Shown in pieces: positions 40,868 to 51,500 of a stretch of DNA of 64,000 nucleotides (its first letter is position 1; the number at the start of each line of letters is the position of its first letter). The notes beneath the pieces were generated by a model. It was not told the origin of the DNA and did not search any database. It saw nothing but the letters and a program-made list of their open reading frames with translations. The stretch lies in NCBI GenBank assembly GCA_022829145.1, contig CM040743.1, positions 23,534,646 through 23,598,645 on the forward strand. The letters are read 5' to 3'. The position numbers and the translations under genes were made by a program. The DNA is from Albula goreensis (lineage: Eukaryota > Chordata > Actinopteri > Albuliformes > Albulidae).

Positions 40868-43058
40868 TGAGTTACTGAGAAATTTTTCATATTCCAACAC
40901 AGATCTGTTCTGCAACAGGGGATACATCTTACATTTTCTGTTATCCCCAAAGCAAATGAAGCCATTAATTACTGAAGAATAATTAACAGGGCAATACGGA
41001 GACAGGTTGGAGGAGGGCGAAATCTCTCTAGGCCCACTTTCAGCTGCACAGTAAAGTGAATGTAATAGCACAGACATCAGAGGAGCTGTCTCCAGTACAA
41101 CCAAACCTGCTAAGCCAGATCAGGTTCAGTGTCACATTCTGACTCACAGAGGACAAATATCTTATCTCATCCGGAAGAGGAAGATAGTATACATGCCTCA
41201 ACTTGACACAGAGATTATACTTCAATAATTGTTTCCACAAATTGTTTCATTTAAATAGTCTGTTAATTTATTTGAGGTACGTCTTCTGAAAGCTATCCAG
41301 GAAAAAAAACATAATGATGTTTCCATTGGTTTAGTTAACTTCAATCGGACACTAGGTTACATGGCAGGAAAGATGCAAGAAAACATTCCTGACACATGGA
41401 ACACAGAGCAATATGCATTTCAGTTCAGTATTTTGCTCTGTCTTCTGCTGCAAAGCCCATTATTTTACAGTTGGATGTGGTGTGACCTTTTTCAACTACA
41501 CTAGCAGGTTAAGAATTGACAGGTTTTATATAGAAAAATGTTTCTTGGGAAAGCTACACTGCCTGACAGTCTGTCTTTCAGCCTCATTTTCTGCAGACAT
41601 GAGACTTTCCAGACAAGGCCCCAGTTGGTGCGACTCAGATCATCTGACACACAGAAATGCAGCCAGTCGCTCAGAATGGAGGGTAACTGCTGGAAGCGAC
41701 AACTCAGGTCCAGCTATATGACACCTTTACTGAGAAGGGAGGTGCGGATCTGGGAAAAGCTGAAAAATCAATGGACCATCCATCAAAAACGACCCCAATA
41801 GGCTTCTCTGGGCAGCCATACATTTCCTCATAAATGACTGTGCTATTTTTACATCCACGGTGTCAGTGCACAACCCAAACTGAAGCTCCAGTATTCAATG
41901 TTTCAGCATAATTTTACAATCCTGCCCAAAACTCACACTTAAAGAATTACAGCAGCCTAAGATTAAAAACCAGATCTACTACAATGAAAGTTTCAGGAAG
42001 CGTGTGAGTTGCTCAAAAGCACCTTAACAGAAGTCTGAAAAAGCACAGTCGTAAAGGAAGCAGTAAAGTGAGCAGTACTCTTCCCTACCTGCAGTGGTGT
42101 GCCCGGTCAGGCTTGATGCTGCAGCACTTGGGACACTTATAGACTACTTGTCCCGGCTTCAGCTGCAGACTTTCAATGAACTCCTTAGTTGCATTTCCTT
42201 TTGGCACTGCACCCTGCAAAAAGCCCCAAAAAACCCAGAGAGTCTGCTGATACAAGCTTTCAGGACTATTTTTGAACACTTAACATGAACCTAACGCATG
42301 AGTTTGTACCAATGAGTTTGTTATTTTTCCCTTTTAAAACAGTTCCCCTTTTATCACCTGTACTGAACTATGTAATCTGCCCTACCATGAACCTCCCTAA
42401 GCAAATTCAGGAGGAAGTAGCTTCATGTTGTTCCCAGATTCACCTGGCAACAACCGTTCACTATTTTACACACAGTAAAACTGCAACACCAATCACCATA
42501 TTGTCTACGCCTTCAGAGGAACGCATGATTAGTTCAGGGACCCCAGTTAACTTAACCAGAGAGGCAGTGCCAGTTGTTCACAAACAAGCCTTCTCAGTTT
42601 TTGCCTCAGCGACGTGGACCTCCACTAACTCTTCGTGCCACTCACATACACCGGTTGTGCTGAGATATTGCTCCTTTCACCCACAATAAACTATTGTAGG
42701 CAACACAATAAAAAGTAATCAGCCCTCCCATTGGTTAACAGACTGGCTGACTTACAGGGTCGGTGCACATGGCTCTGAAGTGAGAGGCCAGGGCGAGAAA
42801 GGCCAGGCCGTTGAAGAGCGCCCCATTGATGAGGCTGTATGCCAGGCTCTTGGAGGGCAGCAGCATCACGAAGATCACCACAAACTCGGCGTAGAAGACC
42901 AGCAGCCAGGTGATGACCCCGCACACGATGCCGCAGCCGTCACGGATGAACCACATGGTCTCCGAGTGGGTGCGCGGCGGGGGAGGGACGCAGTGCTCGG
43001 GCTGCAGGTAGCCGGCTTGCCTCTCGATGTCCCTGCAGCGGTGCGCTGGGCTCCCCAT
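30969..43058 (-). CDS. zdhhc3: zdhhc3 (GODZ), Golgi DHHC palmitoyltransferase, with two alternative last exons
   Basis: ZDHHC3 is a Golgi membrane enzyme that attaches palmitate to cysteines of client proteins; GABA-A receptor gamma-2 is a known client in mammals. Five shared coding exons: 42756-43058, 42089-42213, 40621-40717, 39700-39781 and 37832-37962. They then join in phase 0 to either 35206-35364 or 30969-31178, giving 298 or 315 residues (human isoforms are about 299 and 327). Four membrane segments are visible: about residues 43-66, 73-95, one in exon 39700-39781 and one in exon 37832-37962. The Cys-rich domain lies between the second and third. It has the zinc-ligand cysteines and the catalytic DHHC motif, with Cys at about residue 156. 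All splice sites are GT/AG and all phases fit. ZDHHC7 is the closest alternative, but the exon ending PYQYVV and the exosc7 neighbour point to ZDHHC3. Confidence 0.97.
33845..34060 (-). mobile_element. tRNA-derived SINE
   Basis: On the minus strand a tRNA-like head reads GATGTAATGGTCAAGGGCGA, then TTCTTGTAACC, then a box B-type GCAGGTTTGATTCCCAG. It is followed by TTTAACTTGAATTGCTTCAG, which is typical of the body of a common teleost SINE. The 3' tail is diverged, so the left limit is approximate. Confidence 0.75.
34872..34877 (-). terminator. Candidate polyadenylation signal for zdhhc3 exon A
   Basis: A minus-strand AATAAA lies about 330 bases after the exon A stop codon. The placement is plausible but nothing else supports it. 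Confidence 0.4.
35206..35364 (-). CDS. zdhhc3: zdhhc3 last exon A (GODZ-type C-terminus)
   Basis: The acceptor is TTTCCAG|G, and 52 codons are followed by TGA at 35206-35208. The exon reads [20 protein letters not shown], then [20 protein letters not shown], then [12 protein letters not shown]. It matches the known 299-residue mammalian isoform almost residue for residue, including the PYQYVV end. A minus-strand AATAAA about 330 bases downstream (34872-34877) could be its polyadenylation signal. Confidence 0.95.
   Translation of the reverse strand, partial: GIEQLKKEERRWAKKTKWMNMKVVFGHPFSIAWLSPFSSPDHGKADPYQYVV
35365..37831. other. zdhhc3 intron before the alternative last exons
   Basis: It holds a (TA)n tract at 35909-35946 and a short direct repeat, ACAATGCAGTACAA, occurring twice within about 36830-36865. 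No exon was seen. Confidence 0.6.
35909..35946. repeat. (TA)n microsatellite
   Basis: About 19 uninterrupted TA units. Confidence 0.95.
37832..37962 (-). CDS. zdhhc3: zdhhc3 coding exon 5 (membrane segment 4)
   Basis: The 131 bases complete the Lys codon and encode [20 protein letters not shown], then [20 protein letters not shown] and DET. This covers the fourth membrane segment and the start of the cytosolic tail at the place of the family TTxE motif. The acceptor is TTCCCCAG|A and the donor ACA|GTAAGT. It ends in phase 0, so either last exon can follow without a frame change. Confidence 0.96.
39700..39781 (-). CDS. zdhhc3: zdhhc3 coding exon 4 (membrane segment 3)
   Basis: The 82 bases encode [20 protein letters not shown], then CLEEDWT and one base of a Lys codon. 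This is the third membrane segment and the start of the lumenal loop. The acceptor is TCTTCCAG|A and the donor ACAA|GTAAGC. Confidence 0.95.
40621..40717 (-). CDS. zdhhc3: zdhhc3 coding exon 3 (catalytic DHHC exon)
   Basis: The 97 bases encode [19 protein letters not shown] and then [13 protein letters not shown]. This holds the DHHC active site (Asp-His-His-Cys) and the remaining zinc ligands. The acceptor is CTTCACAG|T and the donor ACA|GTGAGT. At 97 bases it is not a multiple of three, so skipping it would shift the frame and remove the active site. A long (TG)n tract on the transcribed-sense strand ends about 40 bases before its acceptor. Confidence 0.97.
40757..40864. repeat. Long (CA)n / (TG)n microsatellite next to the zdhhc3 DHHC exon
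   Basis: About 108 bases, with a short interrupted middle (cgcagacgcacacacgtagacgcgcg) between two CA runs. The longer run, about 30 units, is uninterrupted. On the zdhhc3 sense strand it is (TG)n, ending about 40 bases before the exon acceptor. Confidence 0.95.
42089..42213 (-). CDS. zdhhc3: zdhhc3 coding exon 2 (first half of the Cys-rich domain)
   Basis: The 125 bases encode [20 protein letters not shown], then [21 protein letters not shown] and two bases of a Ser codon. The cysteine and histidine residues belong to the zinc-binding Cys-rich domain. The acceptor reads TTTTTGCAG|G and the donor CAG|GTAGGG. The sequence is essentially identical to the mammalian protein as I recall it. Confidence 0.97.
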
Positions 43059-43087
43059 TCTAATGATGAAGGCTCTCCATACACATG
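42756..43087 (-). CDS. zdhhc3: zdhhc3 first coding exon (with 29 bases of 5' UTR)
   Basis: The acceptor reads CCTTTGCAG|C, the ATG is at 43058 and the donor is CCCT|GTAAGT. The exon codes for 101 residues starting [12 protein letters not shown]. They include [14 protein letters not shown], the conserved [13 protein letters not shown] entry to membrane segment 1, and membrane segment 2 ending at the conserved [11 protein letters not shown]. It ends in phase 0. The first ten residues differ from the mammalian N-terminus I recall, which starts with a short MMLIP stretch. Locally this exon is much more GC-rich than its introns. Confidence 0.96.
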
Positions 43088-46000
43088 CTGCAAAGGGGGA
43101 GCAAGACAGAGAGTAAGCTCATTTGCAGGACAGGGACCGAGAACATGGTTCATTACCCTTTGTTTATGTACACAAACTAATAGTCAGAGATGCCAAAGTT
43201 ATTCATTTTTCCATGGAACCATGACCCACTGCATCAAAATGACAAAGTAACATGGAACCTGTTCACTGTTCCTGACTGATCTGATTTCCTTATAATAATG
43301 AACTTTTATCATTATTTTAAGTTTTCTGTGTGTACATCTGCAACCAAAAGTTTTCGTTTATTTTTCTTTTTTAAATTGACGCTATTGCTTTTCAGAATGA
43401 TTTGTCTGTGGAATTAGTATTAAGTGACAGAAAAACTAAATCCAATTATATTAACCAGTAAACATAGTGCCAGGAATGTCAGAATAATTACTATAATTTG
43501 TCTTTTTGATTATTTACACAGGCCAATCCTGGGGTAAAAGTACTTAAATGACCTCAAACATGCAGGGAAAAACTTTTAATGTTCCTCCCCAAAGCAGTAA
43601 TCTGTGTCCTGCTGAAAAGTTTCTCCAATTTGGAGATGTCTAAGGTCAGGATGTAATCCACTGTTGGGGTCTATTCCCAATGCCTTTCAGCATAAACTCT
43701 TATTCATAACAGCTAATAAGATTTATACAATCAGCTTACACTGCAATCCAAACATGCGGCTTGAAACTTCAAGCCAAAGTACACTTTTATATGTATGCAA
43801 AAGACTATGAAAAGCCAAGTTAGTTTTCCAGTTTAGGGACGGTTACATTTTTTTTTCATGTTGTCAATTTGCTACATTATTTTCAGTTTATTTTAAACAC
43901 ATTTAAGTTCACTCTGACAATCATTACAATTTAGATTCCTAACACTCTGTAAAGCCGTGGAACTGAGTTTAAACTCCTGAATGCCTATGAATTAGCCCAC
44001 ATTACTCCCAAAAACATCTGCATATGAATGTGTGCATCTAAAACAACTGTGATACAATCTGTTTCCATATAAAATCCTCACTGGCTTCCCCACTTAAACG
44101 CATATAAAGCTTTAGTGCATAGCCTCACTCAGGGTTTCCCCTGAGGTAAGAGAAGCTAAGTGGATTTGGGGATGCCTGTGAGAATATGTAAGCTAGGAAA
44201 TGAAGAGGCCTCATCAATCGGCCAGCTCTGAAACACCATAACCTAATACAATGTATTCAGCTTCAGTGCTGTCCCTCCACTGAATTCAGCATATTTAAAT
44301 GGGTCAAATTTAACATCTCAGATACCCACAGTATTTCACTCCTGCTTCTCTGATTTCTGAAATGCAATTAAAACTTGGGATATAATATACGATTTGATGT
44401 GATGAACTCCCTTTGATTGCACTTCAAAGTAACAGAGGTACCCCAAAATATACAACAGCGGGAGCTAGCCCCAAAGGGAAGAAGAAGAGAGAAACATCTA
44501 CCACTTATGATAGGTAGTAATCTGTAGGCATCTGGGGAGTAACTAGGAGTCGTTTAGGGCTATGCAGTGCTAACTCTAGGTAACTTATGTGCTGCTCATA
44601 CCAGAGGGAGAGCAGTTATTGTGTCTGCAGGCTCATATTTCAAAAAAGCTATTACTCCAAATTCATGACTTTCCCCAAAGTCAGGTCCACATACCACTCT
44701 CCTCTGGTCAGACATTTCAACTGCAACGAAAAGGTCCTGAGCGATAACAATGCATCAACTTCAAACAATGACAGGGTCCACGTCACTTTCCCAGCATGCA
44801 GTAAAACACGCACGCCTGGGACGGTCGCCAGGCACAGACACAGGCAGGGAAAACCCTGTCCTTGATCACTCCCAGCATCTAAATTTACCACTCAAACAGA
44901 CTCAGCTTGCCCCCTTCTGTAACTCTGCAGCAAGGAAAAAGAATTGCCTCATATCATTGCTTCTGCACAGCTTCTTATCACAATACTTTGCCTCATAAAG
45001 ACACAGCCCTACTCTTCAAAATGACACCTCTTTATTCAGCACAAAACCTTTTTACTCTTCAACATACAGGCAGTATGCATAACCTACGGAGCACACAGGG
45101 CCCTGGGCAGCCATCGCTGTGCCCGACTGTGGTAATTAAGCTGAGGATTCCTGCTGTGAGATGCGCTACAGCATGTGAGATGGCGTGAGTTCCAATGCTG
45201 GCTATCGCTTTCACAAGGCCTGGGGATTAGGCTGCTGTCACTAATAGTATCCCAGGAGGTGCCAGAGCTCGCAATGTCCAGCTAATTCCTCTGTTAGAGA
45301 GTGACGCACCACAAGTCTCTTACGGTCATTGACAGGTCATTCATCCTATAGGTCATTTACCCAAGCATGGCTATCGATCAGTAGACACATACCAGACAGA
45401 GTTGCATTACATACAAATAATACAAACTATATAGGCCTTGGTGCATAATTTATCTACCTTTATTTTAGAATTTGTTTCTTTTGTTCTTACTAAAATTGCT
45501 TCATTACAAATTAATCACCTGCTTTTGTACTGCCAATTCAGAATTTTGTTTTGGATCGAGGAACAACAGCAATGAATGTTAACTGAACTAATGTATATCA
45601 CTATCTAATGATACATTATAAATAGATTTCCATCAATATATTGTACATTTATGTAAGAATTTTTGAGTTGTTTAATGTTACATTAACACCAAACATGGAT
45701 CATCACATTCAGTTCTCTAAGCCTTCAGGGTATCAGCACTTCCTAACTAAAACCAATGTCATTTGTACACTTATAAAAATAATATTAAATATTTTTATAT
45801 TAAATTAATATTAAAAACCATTATAAAAAATTACAATACTTAAAAAATGAAATCAGAAAAACATGCTTTGGAATTGTATTTGTTTATATTATTAAAATAA
45901 GCAAAAATATTTGTAGTCAAATGGGAAGGTTGCACTGAACTCTGTAATAACACTGATAATAAAAATATTTGCATGATATGTAAATACTGGTGTTGGAATT

Positions 46001-47674
46001 CTCATATATGCAATGATGCATACAATGAGAACAAATGCTTTTGTGTGTCTCAGTGTACAGCAACCTGAGAAGCTCACAGATAAATATTTATCTTGCTTTA
46101 GTCCTTGTGCGACTCAGTGATATGTACCTGGGAAAAGTACTGCAATGGTAACAATTCAGCCTGAATGGCAGGTATTTCAAGAGCAAAATCTTTCTGACAT
46201 TGTACACTGGCTTCATCCACACAACCATTATAACATTTAACATTTAGTAACAGAATTAAGCAGAATGTATTTGTGGATGTTTGATGTATCTACTTAATTA
46301 CTTTAGCCTATCTGCTTTACTGACAAATTGAATTATGCAACTGGCACTGAATCTTTAGTGTTTAGATTACCAGTTTATAGACTAATCATATTAATCCTGA
46401 CCAGTAAAACAAGACAGCTACTGGAGTAGTAGGAAAGCTATGAAGAGATGGCACTGTGAACAATCCTATCTCCTCTTTGCAGTTAAACCTTCCATGAGCG
46501 ATGAAGGTTATGATAAACCCTACGGTATACAATTCTGGAGTTTCCTTGCTGTGTTCATGAGCCCCACATTCTTCATGGATGACTAATTACATGCACACAA
46601 GGCAAAAAGATGGCAGACTTGATTAGCAAACTATTTAGTCTCTTTAACTGCTTTGTACAAAACTTAGATCATAATAAATGGCTGGCAGAATGCAAGTTAG
46701 TCCATTACCACAAAGCTGGACACACAAACACAAAAGAGAAAAGGTCATTTGAATTCAAATGAACCCATCAAACTTTTATGCATCAGTCATATGTTGGGAC
46801 AGGGGTACCACACAAAACCATAAATTTACCATGGTACCAACTTCCAGGATTGGTCTTTACAGAGCAATTTTAAATTGAATCTTCCAAAACATTTAAAGAA
46901 AATGCTTCCTAGAATAGTGGAGGTAAAACACCTTAAAATGGGATTGCAGATTCCCATGTGATTCAAACTAACAGCCCTGGAGTCCTCAGCAAACCCTTCC
47001 ATTGTAAATTTTGCACCAAAGTTATACCAAGTTACTTACTGAATACTAATATGTTACAGTCAAAACCTATCACAAGGAAAACTTTAGCCATTATTGGCAA
47101 AACATTTTCGTATGAATTGAATTAATAGTAAGTGAGAACATGTGTCTATGTGACATTTCACCGCCAGAATATATCCTTTCTTATCGATGTAATCCGATGC
47201 TGCAACATAATGAGGTGCCCCTGACGTCTTCCAAAGAAATGATCTAATAGAAGTTAATGCTAATCTAAATTGACAAGCGTTATAACCCGCTGGTGTGTGC
47301 CCAAAGTCATATTTCAGCTGGCTAGCCATGTAACATGACACAGGACAAAATATATGGATTGATGCTGAATAGTATTGCATGACTGTCTATTTAGCTAACG
47401 TAGCAACATTATCAAAAATTCTATTTAAGGTGTTCCTCACCAAGTTACCAAACTTGACTAAACTAGCTCATGTTAGTAGGTACGTTGCCTCGCCATACAA
47501 CACAAGCTGCCACCGATTACTAATGTTGGCTAACTTACGCAGGCGAAGAGACAGCCACATTATCTGGCTAGGTAGCACTTAAAGTTAATCAGCTCTCTAA
47601 GTTAATTAGCTGGTAAATGGGTTCTCTCCACAGCTATATTTAACACCAGAAAGTGTTTAAACGTCATTGCTCAC
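43088..47674. other. zdhhc3 intron 1: no gene seen
   Basis: A 4.6 kb AT-rich intron between the inferred non-coding first exon and the first coding exon. No repeat family or exon was recognised. Confidence 0.55.
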
Positions 47675-47790
47675 CCCTTTCCCTGGACGAAGATGCTGGC
47701 AATGTTAAAGAATTTTCCCGATAGCTTCTGTCTATTCACGCGCTCCGAATCCACCATTCACGCGCCTCTTCACTCTGTATCATAAACGGG
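47675..47790 (-). other. zdhhc3: zdhhc3 probable non-coding exon 1 (5' UTR)
   Basis: The first coding exon of zdhhc3 begins with a splice acceptor 29 bases before its ATG, so an upstream non-coding exon must exist. A good minus-strand donor, AAAGGG|GTGAGC, ends at 47675 in a local CpG-bearing stretch, head to head with exosc7. The 5' limit is a guess. This is inferred from splice-site shape and position only. Confidence 0.4.
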
Positions 47791-48450
47791 GCTCCAATTG
47801 TGAATTAATACTTTAATTAAGTGAAAGTGTGTTTTCTAAGAATGTTCATGTGGGTTATACAGTCCATGCATGTCTTAATGTACAGGAGCTAGCTTCGGTA
47901 GCGAGCTCGTGCGCTTCCTAGTACATTTCCTTGTCGTCCCGTCCTAACAATCTGTAGAGGTCCGCCTGCCCAGAAAACAAGGAGAACCAGGAAGTCTCTG
48001 AGTAGCTAACATTATTCCAAAGACTTCCTGCATGGTGATCCTTATTACGGAGACCCACCACCATTCCCCTGAAAAGTATTACACAGTTTTAATGTGTCTA
48101 ATCTATATTATATATATATATATATGCACATGACATCAACAGAATTGTGGTTACAATAATGTATTGAAATATTTTGGTAGCCAGCCTAGCTAGCAATTGC
48201 TGTGATGTTTAAGTTTTTAAAAGCGCTTCAAAAACCCACTAACAATTGTGTGCCAATTTAAAATACGCCCACACTTATTAGTAATCTGTCGATACACACT
48301 TTGGAGAGGTAAGTGCAATTAGTTGCAAATAAAAAATAAATATGATACCGCATTGCACAATCACAGTTGGTCATCAACGCTGCGTCGCTGTTTGATGATG
48401 TAGCAACCAGCGAAACATCTCCATTGCATGTGCGACGGTGTATATGAAAC
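47676..48450. promoter_or_regulatory. Head-to-head (bidirectional) promoter interval between zdhhc3 and exosc7
   Basis: Fewer than 800 bases separate the inferred zdhhc3 first exon (minus) from the exosc7 ATG (plus). The two human genes are also divergent neighbours. The interval has two CpG-rich patches, around 47730-47770 and 47880-47960, and a short (TA)n run near 48105-48125. The decamer ATTCACGCGC occurs twice, at 47734-47743 and 47756-47765, one every 22 bases. No TATA box stands out next to either start. Confidence 0.55.
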
Positions 48451-48507
48451 ATGGCTACAGTACAAGTGAGTGAAGCGGAGAAGGTGTATATCATGCACGG
48501 TGTGCGG
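48451..48507 (+). CDS. exosc7: exosc7 exon 1
   Basis: Nineteen codons (MATVQVSEAEKVYIMHGVR) end in phase 0 at CGG|GTGAGT. This is the first ATG after the CpG-bearing promoter, and the protein aligns from residue 1 with the human N-terminus. Confidence 0.95.
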
Positions 48508-51500
48508 GTGAGTCGTGTAGTATCTTGCGCTTCTGGCATCTGCCTATTAGTTGTTTTCTCTATTTATTGAATGTAAGTTTCAAATTCGGACGTGTGTACC
48601 TGATCAACGACCACATTGGGGCAGCGGGGTAGTAGAGATTTTTTGAAGTGGGGGGGACCAAACGGTGAGCAAAAGGTCTCAACTTTTAAAGTTATTCAAT
48701 ATGTATATTTTTTCTCAAAAGTGGGGGGGACGGACGGATCGGGGTCCCTATGAAACTGGGGGGACATATCCCCCCGCAATTTGCGCTCCTGCTTTAGGGG
48801 GCTGGGGGTTGGGTGGATAGTGTGTAGATGGTTTCTATCAGTTCATGGCCTATTTTAGATTTTTATTTTCTTTGCACTTCATAATAGGACGATCTACGGG
48901 TTGATGGAAGGGGATGCGAGGATTACAGACACATGGAGATCGAAACTGACGTCGTGTCAAATACAGATGGATCAGCCAAAGTCACACTGGTGAGACTGAA
49001 GTAAGATCTGCCCATCTGATATATATACTGCCTCCCACTCGTTTGTTTAATTTGCTGACTTGTGTTTTTCAGGGACACACAGTCGTTCTCGTTGGAATCA
49101 AGGCAGAAATTGGAAAGCCAAAGCCAATGGTGACAGATGAGGGATATCTTGAGTTCTTTGTCGACTGGTAAGTCCTAGCATCTGTTATACCTTTGGACGA
49201 ATGGTGTGGAGTCAAAATATTCATACATATTAGATCTCCATGACTGTCTGGTTAATGTGGAACTGTAAAATGTTTTAAATTCAAGCGTTTAATTTTCTTG
49301 GATAAATTGATTGATAGACAAGATCAATTATTTTAAGCATCAAGATCAAGTGATCAAATATAAAATGAAGTACCATATGGCTTAGGATAACTACAAATAT
49401 TGTGATTCAGAAAACAGAGGTATCAGTTCACCCAATTATTCACTAGATGGCAACCATGTTCCATGGAGCTCTGTCTGTAAAAGACAGTCTGTTTATGCTT
49501 CATGTTTTATGAGTTTTTCTGCATTTTGCAGTTTCCAGGTCTATCAATTTTTTAGCAGTAATTTAGGAGCTATGCGCTTGAAATTGCAGACTTGTGGGTC
49601 CCCATTTTGGAAAAAGTGTTTGGAAAAAGGTTTAGTAAGTGTTTGTAGAGGAGAAGGTGGTTGCCACTGTTTGTCACATCAGTACTTTTTAATGAGACAT
49701 CACCTTTAGATGTCATTTCACATGTCCATTTTATATGTCTGACAAACAACAGTAGAAATTCCATATTGGGAACTTATGCCATCGAGTCCTTTTGCAAGTT
49801 TCCATTAGTCGCAGTGACTCCAGCAGTTTATTACAGTTACAGTAATAACCTGTTCCATTCTGTCAGCTCAGCAAATGCGACTCCAGAGTTTGAGGGCCGT
49901 GGTGGGGAGGAGCTGGGGACGGAACTGAGCAACACTCTGTACAAAGTCTTCAACAACAGAAACAGCATTGACCTACGAGGACTCTGCATTAGCCCAGGAG
50001 AACACTGTTGGGTGCTATACGTTGACGTGCTGGTAAGACACACCTCCCATCTGTCTCTTCAAATCACAGCACAGAACACAATGAACTATAAATAAAGCAC
50101 ACTAATCTCAAACTACCACAAAATGTATGCAGTGTGATATCAGTTACATTATAGGAGTTCAGAATTTATAATATATAACTTTTTTTTTTTACATAAAGTA
50201 TAGTGAATGATGACAGCATAATTCATCCTTGTAAATTTATCTGATACGTTGCGTTTTAATCAAAATTCTGGCCTCGCTTCAAAAAAATTACCTGCTGACT
50301 GGGAAACCTATGTGATGTATTTGCTTGTCTGTGGGCTTGGCTCTACCCCAGATTCTTACATTTTTTGTCTGCTTAACAGATTGTCTGCTCACTGGAGAAT
50401 AACAGCTTAAATATATTGCCTGCTCATACACATGGATATTTATTTATGAAAGCATATGAGATCTAATATCTTAATCAAACATAACAAGAAGTGTTACAAT
50501 TACAATTTGAATTCACATGTTTGAGTTAATGGCCATCAGAATTAGAGCTTTGTGAATTGGACTTCTAAAATACTTTTTACAAATCCATGTATGACTGCTA
50601 CTGTACATTGCTTCCCAAAAGTAATTTGACAAATTTGATAAAAAAAATTTGATATTATTAGGTGTTTCATTTATTTATAGATGTGGATGGGGTCATAATT
50701 TTGTTTGAATAGCATATAGTTTATGAACATTCAGTATATTATTTTGGCTTATGCAATTCTGTTTTTCTCCCATGAAATAATTATTAAATATTGTTATAGG
50801 GAGATATAATTCTGTGACAGAGATGAACAGTATGTTGAGTCTGTCTGAAGGGTTTGTGTACAGTACTGTTTTACAGTGTGTCTGCCAGGAAGCAGTGGTT
50901 AGGGTGGTAGTCTCCCACTTTGGTGAAGAGAAGACCTCAGACTTGTTTGTGGTTAGGCGTGATGAAAGATTCTGTAACTCTTTAGACTTTAGCTGAAGGT
51001 CTGGCAGTCATTGCTATTTTTCATTTCCTCAGCTACTTCAGTGTGATGGAAACCTGTTCGATGCCATCTCCGTCGCAATTAAAGCAGCCCTCTTCAATAC
51101 ACGGTATGGCAGCCACAATGTAGAGTTGGGAATTATTTTTTTAAACATAAATTAGAATTGTCTACATTTTGCTCAACCATTATGTGCCCTTCATAATACA
51201 TCTGAAGTGACCAAGATACAGGGCCATTTTTATATAATTTCAGTGTGGTTGCCACACATAAAGTGATCCTGAATTGCCCTGTTGTTGGAAGTTCATAGTA
51301 TTGAAATTTGAAAAAGACAGTTGCTCTTATCTCAGATATGATTTTGGAGCACAGACTGGGCTTAGTGGAATAATCGTACTCATTGTCAGGACAATGGGAG
51401 GCTGTATTTACCAAAGTGTATAAAAACCCATTGACGAATGCCAGAAATGTAACTCATAATGACACCTTTGTTTACCACAACTGCCTCTTTGAACTCTCCA

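Larger units (their letters stand above)
37963..42755. other. zdhhc3 internal introns (37963-39699, 39782-40620, 40718-42088, 42214-42755)
   Basis: Apart from the exons listed and the long (CA)n at 40757-40864, these introns hold only AT-rich sequence and a short (TA)n near 39030-39040. Nothing else was recognised. Confidence 0.6.

Noticed and set aside
40537..41104. Long open frames rich in Cys-Val or Thr-His on both strands
   Set aside because: They are translations of the (CA)n microsatellite. Only 40621-40717 on the minus strand is a real exon.
30969..43058. Calling the DHHC gene zdhhc7 because of the exon B tail
   Set aside because: Exon A has the ZDHHC3-specific PYQYVV end, and the exosc7-clec3b-cdcp1 neighbourhood is that of ZDHHC3.
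42780..43250. 156-codon plus-strand open frame
   Set aside because: It is the antisense shadow of the GC-rich first coding exon of zdhhc3.
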